Shown here: in pieces, positions 44,251 to 52,835 of the stretch
Numbering within the stretch: position 1 is the first letter of the stretch
How the letters are laid out: each line of letters opens with the position of its first letter
Assembly (NCBI GenBank): GCA_937928405.1
Contig: CALFWZ010000005.1
Location: 1 to 61,023, forward strand
Direction: 5' to 3'
Length of the DNA stretch: 61,023 bases
From: an uncultured Saprospiraceae bacterium
GTDB taxonomy: Bacteria > Bacteroidota > Bacteroidia > Chitinophagales > Saprospiraceae
Position numbers and translations under genes: made by a program
The notes under the pieces: generated by a model
Database searches by the model: none
The model's input: the letters and a program-made list of their open reading frames with translations, nothing else
What the model was told of the DNA's origin: nothing

Positions 44251-47200
44251 CTACCTTAAAATAACTAGTTTACCAAAGTCTTGTTTGAAAAATCTATTTA
44301 CAGCAGTATTATTTAGCTTGTCTAACTTTTCTCCCGTTTGCTCTTCGGCTACTAACCTATAAAGATAAACGCCATTTGCTAGCCTTCCACCATACTCATC
44401 GCTACCGTCCCAACGATAATCTGTCAAATGAGTACCGACTCTTAAAGGACCGATTTCGTCTTGCGTAATCTCTCTGACCACTTTTCCAGAAACTGTTAAT
44501 ATCTGAATTTTGAAAAAGTCAGGCGACTTACTACCCGTTAGGGTGTAAGCAAACTGTGTTGAATTAGAAAATGGATTAGGATAATTGATTAGGTTAGAAA
44601 TAGCTGTTTTCGTAATCACCTCAAAAATTACTCGATAGTCAATTTTACCGGAAGTATTTCCAGAAACGTCAGAAGAACTAATACTCAATTCATACTGACC
44701 ATCCACCGTAAAGGTTGGATTCATTTCTATCCGAGACGTATTCGTGGCATCACCAGCAGTGCTGGGTATAAAAGTGATAAAGTCCGAATCAAAAGTGATA
44801 TTTCTGGCAATAGACTCACCAGGATATTTCAAAAATAATTGATAGTTACTAGTATCGTTTAGTAATAAAAACTCATTTTCATCCGTCAGCGAAATATGAA
44901 TAATAGGTTTGGCTGATACCAAATCTCCATTCATGATATGGTGTCCATCAAAAGTGACATCTAATAACGGATTTTCAACATCACCGCTCACGAAGAAATC
45001 TCGTACGGCGAAATTATTAAATTTATAAAGCTCAGCTTGATCTTCTTCTGGGTTGATCTCAAAAATAAACTGTTGTAATCCAGCTAAATCTTTACTGTCT
45101 ATTGTGAAATTGGCAACTTGCGAATCTCCTTTAGCGAGTGGCGCTATTCTTTTTTGATAAGTAGTAGTTTCGTTATTTCGTTTTTGAATAACAGAAACTT
45201 CTACCAGTAAACTATCCATATCATATTGAGTAATATTTTCTATTCCCATTTCAAAGATAATAGGTTCGCCTTGTTGAATCGTATCATTATAGAATTCATA
45301 AGCAAAATTAGTATTAATGGCTGCGTCAGGTAAACCTTCATACCGTACGCGCAAATACTCCAAATCTGGAGCCGTTCGGGTGTTGATATCTTCTGTGGTA
45401 TAGGTAAGTCGTAAATAAGGAAATGCTGCCGCATCAATACCAGCAATAATGGTATCTCTATCATTTACTCTTGGAAAAATTAACGTCTCTGTTCCATCGG
45501 GACTGATACCTGTGACAGCAACAAAACTAGTGTCTTCGTTGATATTTTCGTTGAGCAAACGCCATTCTAATTTTTCCCAATTTTTAGCAGGACCAATGGC
45601 CGGAGTCGTTAAAAAACCGATAGAGGTCGCAACGGGAAGAAAGGCATTGACGTCCACTTCTCCATCGGACGTTTCAGCAATTCCTTCGGCCAATACTTCA
45701 CTGTCTTTTACGTAGAAAAATGTATAAGGAACACTTCCTCGATTGGCTAGTTCATTGACTAAGGTAGCTCCTTGGTTTTCTAATATTTCGTAAATGTTTG
45801 TGCCATAAGTATTTGTATCATTGGCCCATTCTTCTGGTTTTAAATCATCTGTTATTGTTCGCAAAGCGGTAAATAATAAGATCATACTTCCAGTTGGAAT
45901 CGTATCTTGAATAAAATTCATCAGCTTGGCTCGGTCTTCCGCAGTTTGCGTTTTAAAGGTAAAGGTTCGTTTACCGGTAGCATCAATTGATCCAAAATCT
46001 CCCCCCGAATTAAGATGTCCTCTACCAGTGATAGCATCACCATACCATATCGATATGGCGCCGTCATTAGCGGTTGGCCACGGTTGTACAGAAGAGGCTG
46101 GGCTATCAAAATTAAAATAAAAAGCTGGCCTAGGGTTTTGAATCTCCCATGCTTTATTTAATAGTCTGATATTTGGGCCATTTAGATTAAATGCAAATTC
46201 ATCACCTTCATTTATATTTAGATTTTCAGGTAAACTTTCATTATACTGAAAATGATGTGATTGATTCCAACCAGGGGAAGAGCCAGGTAAATAAACAAAG
46301 GAACTATTCGACCACTTATAGCCTTCTTCGGCAGATATACTATCAGGACTCACTCTCCAATAATAAACACGATCTGCAACGGGCGGTGTGGAAGGTGTCC
46401 AATCAATCACTCCTCCGGCCGCAGAGATGACAGCCGATTCCTTTACGGGACTATTAAAACGAGTGGTCGTATCAATCTCCATGATATAATTTCTCGTGTT
46501 TAGAATTCCATTAGTCGTAGAGGCCTTTAACTTGAAATTTTCTGGAGCAGACACGATAGCGTATTCCGTTGGATAAGTTATTCTAGCATTATTATCAATA
46601 ATATATAATTGTACTCCTGCTATTCCATTATCATCTACTAACGAGTTATTGTTCTCCGCATCGGGTGCGGGTAATTCTTCAATCGCATTCTCTGGATCGA
46701 GGCTGATTAGAAAACGATTTAACCCAACAGCATTTTCTTTAAAAGAAGGAACTTTTATTTTGATATTATCATTATTGCCCGGAGTAGGGAACCTAGAAAC
46801 TTGTAATGGAACGGTAGTGCCATTGGGCAAAATTTGTGTGATCGCTACGTTGATAGAATCGTTGATGCTGTATCCTAAGTTGATGATGTCAAAAATAATA
46901 TCAAAACTATCAATTTGAGAACTGATAGTCGCTGGTTCAAATTGTACAGAATTAAAATCAATGACATAATCTGGTCCAGGACTAACGCTCAACTTAAAGG
47001 CAGGATCACCTTGTAAAGTAAATTGGTGCGCGAGTGTCCTGAAAGCGGAACTACTGATTTGATCAAATTGTCTGATGGCAGTTAGCGCGGCATCTCCGAT
47101 CCCTTCTCCAAAATTATTTGTCCCTAAGGCCGAGTATAGGTATCTTTGAAAACTATTTAAAGCTGAAATAAATCCTAAACCAGTAGTTGCACCCATTGCA

Positions 47201-49281
47201 ATGGCTCCTTGATCTGGATTTCCAAAAACAAATTTTTCACTAATCCCAAATTGAGAAGTATGAATATTTCCAGAATAACATCCTAAAGAAAACATAACGG
47301 GATATTTACCTTTATTGTCATAGTTTAATGGATTGTCAATATTGAAGTCAAAAGTTCCAACTCCAGAGTGCCCAAAAAAGGTCAACATAGATACGCCCTC
47401 ATTTATTCGATCGAAAATAGCATCTGATTCTACATTTGCAATAACATCTGAATTGGCCTTGAATACAGAGTTTACATTGGCGCCATATTTATTGTTTTCA
47501 ATGATGTCTTCTAGCCCTCGCAAACTCTGTTGGATACTTGCTCGTTCTGAATTATTTCCTCCTCCTCCGAGGTGAAGGATTTGTTTCATCCAATCTCGTT
47601 CGGCTATTGTTTGTTGACTATTTTGCTGATTATCTTCTAACTCAATCATTTTGGTGAGATAGATTTGAATTTGATCGGGATCGGTCACCGCAATTCTTCC
47701 AATGGGAGCCATCGGATATTCTTTGTCTTTTTCTGCAACTAGCAAATTGTCACTACCCGGGTATCCGAAAGTTGGAACAAAGAAATCACCATAAGCAGTT
47801 CGCATATCGGTGCTATCTCTGGCAGCCGAGTATTCTCTTCCTTTTCCAATAATAAAAATATATTTTAAATCGGGCCAACGTGGTTGCATCTGTTGGATGA
47901 AATTTCTAACAGAAAGCGGATGGCGATTAATACCATAGCTGTATTGGTTGTACAAATTTCTAACATTAATGATGGCAGGAGTAAAGCTTCCTCCACTTTC
48001 AGATGCTCTATAATTTGCGTATTGTTGGACAAAATTATTGCCTTGTGAATTACTATATAATCGATCATTTGAAATGATTAAATAATCCGTCACTAAATCC
48101 TCATAATTGACCCAAGTGATTGGCTCAAGGGCAGTGATGTCTTTTAATCCACTGGTAGCATTAAATAATACCAGATGTCGCTCCGTGGCAGAAGGTGGAA
48201 GTGCTACCTTCACTAAATTTCCCGTTACATTTGCGTCTATTTTTATTTGATTTGTTACGTCATAGAGTATGGGGGTGCCATCTGCTACATCAAAATTGGT
48301 AATTTCTAAATAGGTTAGATCGTTATTGGGGCTGACATGAAAATCGAAATAATCGGCACCATCAAAATTGAATAGTCTGGGGTAAATCAATTCTACTGAT
48401 GCCACGGCTTGTCGATCATTTGTTCCATCAACACCTTCGTAAATGATTCGGGTATTGTTTGCTAAGATGCTAGTTGAAATTTCTTCTTCAATAATTTCAA
48501 GTGAATACCCATTTCCAGACTTTTGGAATATCGTATCTCCTAGTATTGAAACAGATTGCTGATGCGGACGATCATTTAGAACAAAGCGAGTTTTGATAGT
48601 GGTATTCGGTCCATCTAAATATCTGAATCTAGTAGGGACAACAGCGGTGGTCCTTCTCCTGTAACCGGCAGTAAATCCTTCAAATTCACTAAACGTTGAA
48701 AGTGCTTCTCCTTGGCTAGATGATAATTCTTTTGCATGTCCTGGTCTATCTACATTTAATCTGCTATAAACGACCAATTCGTGTTTCCAACAGAATGGCT
48801 CTGGCTGAGGTAACGCACTTAGATCGTTTGCAACTTCAGTGACTCTAGCATTAGTATTACCTCCTTCATCCCATGTCAAAAAATAACTCATCGTATCCGT
48901 TATCAAACTATAATCTGGATTCAACATTTCCTCCTCCGGATTTGGAAATAAATGCCGATCAAGTTCAGAGCGATTTTTTTGACCATAAAATTCTATATAA
49001 TCCTCGTTGCCTAGTAGGTTGGCAGCAGATACATAGATCGGTACTTGTTCTCCTAATCGGAAAAGCTGATAATTGCCCGTCGCAATCTGCGAAACGGGAA
49101 TACCCGCTGCGGCTAGGGTGGCTTGAGAAATACGGTATATTCCATCTTCTGCAACAGGAATTTTAAAGTACGACTGGTCAAAATCGATCCACTCGTCTCC
49201 AAACTTGCCATTCGACATTTGTGCAAATCCTGCATTGATACAAAGAACAAAGACTAAGATAGAGGTGTATAAATATTTCAT
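44251..49281 (-). CDS. PorU2-like C25-family cysteine protease/sortase with type IX secretion signal
   Basis: A very large exported protein of 1676 residues (P. gingivalis PorU has about 1158). Signal peptide 1-20; a PorU-type N-terminal domain with IYRISQATLAAAGI; a gingipain/C25 catalytic domain at about 398-770 with H638 in FFGHSGVG and C668 in SLGCYSG; a CARDB-like segment after 790; an ILEI-like (interleukin-like EMT inducer) domain near 1060-1240; more beta domains; and a type IX C-terminal sorting domain from about 1585 (NYPNPFSNST ... GVYLYRLVAE). Probable role: outer-membrane sortase that cleaves type IX cargo or joins it to a glycolipid. Function is from family, not proven. Confidence 0.85.
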   Translation of the reverse strand: MKYLYTSILVFVLCINAGFAQMSNGKFGDEWIDFDQSYFKIPVAEDGIYRISQATLAAAGIPVSQIATGNYQLFRLGEQVPIYVSAANLLGNEDYIEFYGQKNRSELDRHLFPNPEEEMLNPDYSLITDTMSYFLTWDEGGNTNARVTEVANDLSALPQPEPFCWKHELVVYSRLNVDRPGHAKELSSSQGEALSTFSEFEGFTAGYRRRTTAVVPTRFRYLDGPNTTIKTRFVLNDRPHQQSVSILGDTIFQKSGNGYSLEIIEEEISTSILANNTRIIYEGVDGTNDRQAVASVELIYPRLFNFDGADYFDFHVSPNNDLTYLEITNFDVADGTPILYDVTNQIKIDANVTGNLVKVALPPSATERHLVLFNATSGLKDITALEPITWVNYEDLVTDYLIISNDRLYSNSQGNNFVQQYANYRASESGGSFTPAIINVRNLYNQYSYGINRHPLSVRNFIQQMQPRWPDLKYIFIIGKGREYSAARDSTDMRTAYGDFFVPTFGYPGSDNLLVAEKDKEYPMAPIGRIAVTDPDQIQIYLTKMIELEDNQQNSQQTIAERDWMKQILHLGGGGNNSERASIQQSLRGLEDIIENNKYGANVNSVFKANSDVIANVESDAIFDRINEGVSMLTFFGHSGVGTFDFNIDNPLNYDNKGKYPVMFSLGCYSGNIHTSQFGISEKFVFGNPDQGAIAMGATTGLGFISALNSFQRYLYSALGTNNFGEGIGDAALTAIRQFDQISSSAFRTLAHQFTLQGDPAFKLSVSPGPDYVIDFNSVQFEPATISSQIDSFDIIFDIINLGYSINDSINVAITQILPNGTTVPLQVSRFPTPGNNDNIKIKVPSFKENAVGLNRFLISLDPENAIEELPAPDAENNNSLVDDNGIAGVQLYIIDNNARITYPTEYAIVSAPENFKLKASTTNGILNTRNYIMEIDTTTRFNSPVKESAVISAAGGVIDWTPSTPPVADRVYYWRVSPDSISAEEGYKWSNSSFVYLPGSSPGWNQSHHFQYNESLPENLNINEGDEFAFNLNGPNIRLLNKAWEIQNPRPAFYFNFDSPASSVQPWPTANDGAISIWYGDAITGRGHLNSGGDFGSIDATGKRTFTFKTQTAEDRAKLMNFIQDTIPTGSMILLFTALRTITDDLKPEEWANDTNTYGTNIYEILENQGATLVNELANRGSVPYTFFYVKDSEVLAEGIAETSDGEVDVNAFLPVATSIGFLTTPAIGPAKNWEKLEWRLLNENINEDTSFVAVTGISPDGTETLIFPRVNDRDTIIAGIDAAAFPYLRLTYTTEDINTRTAPDLEYLRVRYEGLPDAAINTNFAYEFYNDTIQQGEPIIFEMGIENITQYDMDSLLVEVSVIQKRNNETTTYQKRIAPLAKGDSQVANFTIDSKDLAGLQQFIFEINPEEDQAELYKFNNFAVRDFFVSGDVENPLLDVTFDGHHIMNGDLVSAKPIIHISLTDENEFLLLNDTSNYQLFLKYPGESIARNITFDSDFITFIPSTAGDATNTSRIEMNPTFTVDGQYELSISSSDVSGNTSGKIDYRVIFEVITKTAISNLINYPNPFSNSTQFAYTLTGSKSPDFFKIQILTVSGKVVREITQDEIGPLRVGTHLTDYRWDGSDEYGGRLANGVYLYRLVAEEQTGEKLDKLNNTAVNRFFKQDFGKLVILR

Positions 49282-49731
49282 TTTGCTATGACTATGGGTA
49301 AAATTAGAAAAACGTTAGAAAGGCACTAGAAATAAGGTGCTAAGTAGCTTGTCTGGCTGGTTATTTTGGTTGCTTAAATCAGCATAAAGTTTATTCCGTT
49401 GCTTGAACGAATATTTACCCTATAAAAGTACCCAAAATGATACCGTTTTCCAACAAATCTGACCTAAAGAACCCTTTTTGTCTCGTTGTTTACGCTGCCA
49501 CAAAAAAAATGGGGCATCCCGAATTTCATTCTTATCATTTAGCCTTGTATTTTTCCTTTGAATATATTGTTTTTTGCTAGTTAGTTTGTTGGCTATTAGC
49601 TAGTTAGCCCTCTTTTACGTAAAAAGAGGGCTAACGGGCCAATAAGCAAACTGGCTAACTAGCCATACAATGTTAAAGAAAAAATTAGGGATGATTTATG
49701 TTTAATTTAGATCGCCCTACATATTTAAGGA
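49282..49731. other. 450-base intergenic region upstream of the sortase gene
   Basis: No gene is visible. It holds the 5' region of the minus-strand sortase gene and a strong inverted repeat (listed separately). I found no TAnnTTTG match on the minus strand near the sortase start. The rest is AT-rich and featureless to the eye. Confidence 0.5.
49576..49664. repeat. long imperfect inverted repeat with perfect 14-bp core hairpin
   Basis: GTTAGCCCTCTTTT (49603-49616) pairs perfectly with AAAAGAGGGCTAAC (49622-49635) around an ACGT centre. Further out GCTAGTTAG (49576-49584) pairs with CTAACTAGC (49654-49662), with an imperfect TTTG/CAAA and TTGGCTATTA/AATAAGC zone between. It lies 70 bases beyond the prohibitin gene stop. 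It lacks a following T-run on either strand, so a plain intrinsic terminator is unlikely; it resembles a small palindromic repeat element. Confidence 0.7.
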
Positions 49732-50547
49732 TCAATTGCCCAAAATCAAAGGTAATCCATTATCTCCACCACCCACAATAATCACCTTAGAGTTAGGCGA
49801 ATTGGCCAGCTCTAACGTAGCTTCAATCCCTTTGTCCTGTAAGATCTTATCGGTCAAACTGGCATTCAAAATCCGGTTAGACTCCGCTTTAGCTTCCGCT
49901 TCAATAATCTTACGTTCTGATTCCTTGCGTTCTCGGTCTAGCAGGAAATCATACTGGAAAGCCAATTGCTCTTCCTCCAATTTCTGCTCAATGGCCGCTT
50001 TCAGTTTTTCTGGTAGCTGTACCGAACGGATCAACACCGCATCAATGACAATATATTTACTCTGTACGGCTTTTAGGGTAGACTGCTCAATTTCATCTTG
50101 AATGGCCTCTCGTTTGGTAGAGTAGAGCTCCTCAGGAAGATATTTTCCGATGACCTCTCTGGTTGCCGAACGAATTTCAGGCTTGATAATTCGCTCTACA
50201 TAGTCAATCCCGATCTCATCGTGCAAATGTCCGATTTTGGCAGGTAATGGATTAAAACGATAAGACAATTCTACCGCAATGGATAGACCATTTTTTGATA
50301 ATACATCCATTTTCTCAAATTCTTCGTTGACTCTAATATCATAGATATACATCTTGTTCCATGGTGCGATGATGTGGAATCCTTGATCGTAAATCGTCTC
50401 TTTGTCTAGTCCACCACTAAAAGGGCGGAAGATAATTCCCTTTTCCCCCGGGTCAATATTGAGAAAAAGGCTGTTGGATAGACTGATCAAAAAAACCAGT
50501 GCAATAAAAGCCAATATGGCAAAACCCATAAATTTATTTTGTTTCAT
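49732..50547 (-). CDS. prohibitin/SPFH-family membrane protein
   Basis: A 271-residue protein with an N-terminal membrane helix (FAILAFIALVFLISLSNSLF) followed by the SPFH/PHB domain: IDPGEKGIIFRPFSGGLDKETIYDQGFHIIAPW, ALSYRFNP-like strand and YVERIIKPEIRSATREVIGKY, then a coiled Glu/Lys-rich segment (LEEEQLAFQYDFLLDRERKESERKI). Such proteins form membrane rings that organise proteases or microdomains. The ATG at 50547 is taken as start because the segment upstream (to 50625) is not family-like and would put 26 extra residues before the membrane helix. Confidence 0.88.
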   Translation of the reverse strand: MKQNKFMGFAILAFIALVFLISLSNSLFLNIDPGEKGIIFRPFSGGLDKETIYDQGFHIIAPWNKMYIYDIRVNEEFEKMDVLSKNGLSIAVELSYRFNPLPAKIGHLHDEIGIDYVERIIKPEIRSATREVIGKYLPEELYSTKREAIQDEIEQSTLKAVQSKYIVIDAVLIRSVQLPEKLKAAIEQKLEEEQLAFQYDFLLDRERKESERKIIEAEAKAESNRILNASLTDKILQDKGIEATLELANSPNSKVIIVGGGDNGLPLILGN

Positions 50548-50884
50548 GATAACAGTTTTAGCGTAATATGTTAATTTTAAACATACTTTTATGATAGAAT
50601 TAAGTTGGTTCCAAATAGCTAACAATCAAATGGAAGTATTAGTTTGAAGGGATGAAGATCAATGACCTAGTATGTATGCCTTTTTGAACGATTTTTTAGG
50701 TAGAAAATAGTTCATTAGAAATGTATCCCTCATTGACAAATTTACTTAAAACCAGTGGCATTCTATAATTTAAATTTTTGGTGGCTTCTAAAAGCTTAAA
50801 AAGAGTGGCTTTACTTGAATAATAGGGTTTATATGTTTGATGCTTGCTCCCATCTTTACTAGTTTTTCCCTTATTTTTACCAAC
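50548..50884. other. 337-base divergent intergenic region
   Basis: This gap separates the minus-strand prohibitin gene from the plus-strand DUF2279 gene and must hold both promoters. On the plus strand a TAnnTTTG box is at 50832-50839. None fits on the minus strand. No reading frame or RNA structure stands out. Confidence 0.5.
50832..50839 (+). promoter_or_regulatory. -7 promoter element of the DUF2279 gene
   Basis: TATGTTTG fits TAnnTTTG. Transcription would start near 50846, 40 bases before the ATG at 50885. An alternative in-frame TTG start at 50837 would lie inside this box, which argues for the later ATG. No TTTG lies at the expected -33 position. Confidence 0.45.
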
Positions 50885-51883
50885 ATGAAGCCTTTTCTGT
50901 TCCTAGCATTTTTTGGTTTGTTCTTTTTGACAAGTAGTCAACTGGCGGCGCAAAAGGCGAAGTCCAGTGGATTCTTTATGCCAGCCGACACCCTCAATAA
51001 GGCGCGAGCGTACACCCTGATAGGAGGAACGTCCGTTGGCTACGTCGCCACTATGATCGGACTCAATGCGGCTTGGTATGCGGACTTTGAACGCTCCAGG
51101 TTTCACCTATTTAATGATTGGGGCGAATGGAATGATATGGATAAAGTAGGACATTTTTATGCTGCTTATAACGAAAGTCTCATCTTGATGTATGGTGGTC
51201 TTTGGGCTGGAATGCCCCGTAAAAAAGCCATGTGGTTGGGGGTAGGATTTGGAGCGTTATTTCAGACGAGCATTGAAGTGTTGGATGGGTTTTCTGACAA
51301 GTGGGGATTTTCCATCGGAGATATCGCCTTTAATACGGGAGGACTGGCACTGCTGGCTGCCCAAGAATTCGCTTGGCAGGAACAACGCATTACACTCAAA
51401 TTTTCGGCACACCCAATTAACTATCCGCAAACCGTGCTCAACGCTACCAACGGCGGAGGATCGACCACCGTAGCTGACCGAGCAGCAGAACTCTATGGCG
51501 AAAAATTTTACGAAACTTTTCTCAAAGACTATAACGGACAAACGCTTTGGGCTTCTTTTAATATTCGCTCCTTTCTAAAAAAAGAAGATTCAAAAATACC
51601 GCAATGGCTCAATCTTGCCGTTGGCTATGGCGCAGATAATCTCTTGGGAGGCTTCGCAAATTCTTGGTCCAACGATGAACTCAATTACGCAGCTAGCCCT
51701 GTCGACTTCCCCCGACGTCGTCAATTTTATCTTTCCTTTGACGTCGATTTTACCCGTATCAAAAGTCGACACCCATTTGTGAAAGGATTGTTGATTTGTT
51801 TAAATGCACTGAAATTTCCCGCCCCAGCTCTAGAATGGAATACCAACGGTGGCGGATTTAGATTTTATCCTATATATTTTTAA
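50885..51883 (+). CDS. DUF2279 family exported protein
   Basis: A 332-residue exported protein. The signal peptide is MKPFLFLAFFGLFFLTSSQLAAQ (cleavage after AAQ region). The DUF2279/YfiM-like core follows: GYVATMIGLNAAWYADFERSRFHLFNDWGEWNDMDKVGHFYAAY, GLWAGMPRKKAMWLGVGFGALFQTSIEVLDGFSDKWGFSIGDIAFNTGG. Conserved Asp/His/Glu in short amphipathic segments suggest an envelope protein of unknown function. The ATG at 50885 gives a perfect signal peptide start. Confidence 0.85.
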   Translation: MKPFLFLAFFGLFFLTSSQLAAQKAKSSGFFMPADTLNKARAYTLIGGTSVGYVATMIGLNAAWYADFERSRFHLFNDWGEWNDMDKVGHFYAAYNESLILMYGGLWAGMPRKKAMWLGVGFGALFQTSIEVLDGFSDKWGFSIGDIAFNTGGLALLAAQEFAWQEQRITLKFSAHPINYPQTVLNATNGGGSTTVADRAAELYGEKFYETFLKDYNGQTLWASFNIRSFLKKEDSKIPQWLNLAVGYGADNLLGGFANSWSNDELNYAASPVDFPRRRQFYLSFDVDFTRIKSRHPFVKGLLICLNALKFPAPALEWNTNGGGFRFYPIYF

Positions 51884-52188
51884 TGAAGAACGTTAATGAA
51901 TATTCAATCTTGAATCTCGAATGTCCAATATTGAATAAATGACCATCCCTGATTAACATTTGAATAAAATGGCGTGTTGAAAAGTCTATGCACAGTGGTT
52001 TTATAGAAAAGAAAAACTAAAATCTATCCGCTTTTGGCAGTTTGCTTTATGAAAGCTGATCTACAATTTTTATTGAATATTTAACATTTTAAAGTAGATA
52101 CCATTTATTCTAACTACTGATTCGCATTCTTGATTAACAAGCCAGAAGAGACATTCTTTTTTATTTATTAAAAAATTATTCATTAGCC
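51884..52188. other. 305-base intergenic region with AT-rich inverted repeat
   Basis: No gene is visible between two convergent genes. TATTCAAT (51901-51908) and ATTGAATA (51929-51936) form an inverted repeat inside a run of TTGAAT-like words (TCTTGAATCTCGAATGTCC between them). A short palindromic repeat or a weak terminator of the upstream gene is possible. Confidence 0.4.
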
Positions 52189-52548
52189 TCACTCAACATA
52201 AGATTGCCGCACCACCAATGCAAACATATCTCCCTCCAATGGCAAATATCCCTGATCGTAACAAAAGCGATAGGTTTTTCCTGCCTTGGTCTGATAGATA
52301 TTGGTGAAATAAGAAAACTTAAATCCTAACTCCAGCAATCGGTCTTTTTTTACTTTACTTTTTCCGTGTGGATTTAGTTTTGCTAAAATTCTTCTATTCT
52401 TACGCAAAATATTATTGACATTTCGCATAAACTGAGAATGATCACTATTCAACTTATTATTAAAAGCACTACGACATTGATCCGAACAAAATTTCTTGTC
52501 TGCCCGACCCATAAATTCGTCGCCGCATTCTGCACATTTTTTCTTCAT
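52189..52548 (-). CDS. small zinc-ribbon protein (DUF2116-type)
   Basis: A 119-residue cytoplasmic protein. The N-terminal KKKCAECGDEFMGRADKKFCSDQCRSAFNNKLN is a two-knuckle zinc ribbon of the C-x2-C ... C-x3-C kind, often found in nucleic-acid-binding or phage-associated proteins. The rest (NNILRKNRRILAKL ... GFKFSYFTNIYQTKAGKTYRFCYDQGYLPL) is conserved in Bacteroidota but of unknown function. ATG at 52548 preferred over TTG at 52557. Confidence 0.75.
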   Translation of the reverse strand: MKKKCAECGDEFMGRADKKFCSDQCRSAFNNKLNSDHSQFMRNVNNILRKNRRILAKLNPHGKSKVKKDRLLELGFKFSYFTNIYQTKAGKTYRFCYDQGYLPLEGDMFALVVRQSYVE

Positions 52549-52666
52549 AGTTAGCAATTGTTTTTGCGAACAAGATGAAACTTATCTAGTCCTATCGTGA
52601 AATTAATTAAATTATTTTGTAACCCCTAATATCAATCATTTCTTTTCTTTATAGAAGATTCGTTGC

Positions 52667-52674
52667 CAAACCTA
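52667..52674 (-). promoter_or_regulatory. -7 promoter-like element of the zinc-ribbon gene
   Basis: Read on the minus strand this is TAGGTTTG, a match to TAnnTTTG, about 120 bases upstream of the ATG. The -33 box is not at the right spacing, so this is weakly supported. Confidence 0.3.
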
Positions 52675-52789
52675 TAAGATTTGTTGCAAATATTCTTTTC
52701 TAAGTTTTCATAATTTCCGTCTCTTATTTCTTCCTGATTTAATTCTAGAAAAGAACGAAAGAAGCAACTAAGTTTTGGAAAATTAAATT

Positions 52790-52797
52790 TACATTTG
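52790..52797 (+). promoter_or_regulatory. -7 promoter element of the transketolase gene
   Basis: TACATTTG fits TAnnTTTG and lies 38 bases before the ATG at 52836. A TTTG at 52773-52776 is present, but with only 13 bases between the boxes instead of 19-21, so the -33 part is doubtful. Confidence 0.45.
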
Positions 52798-52835
52798 TGG
52801 TCCAGTTTTGAATTGTTTTCTTAAAAAAATATCTA

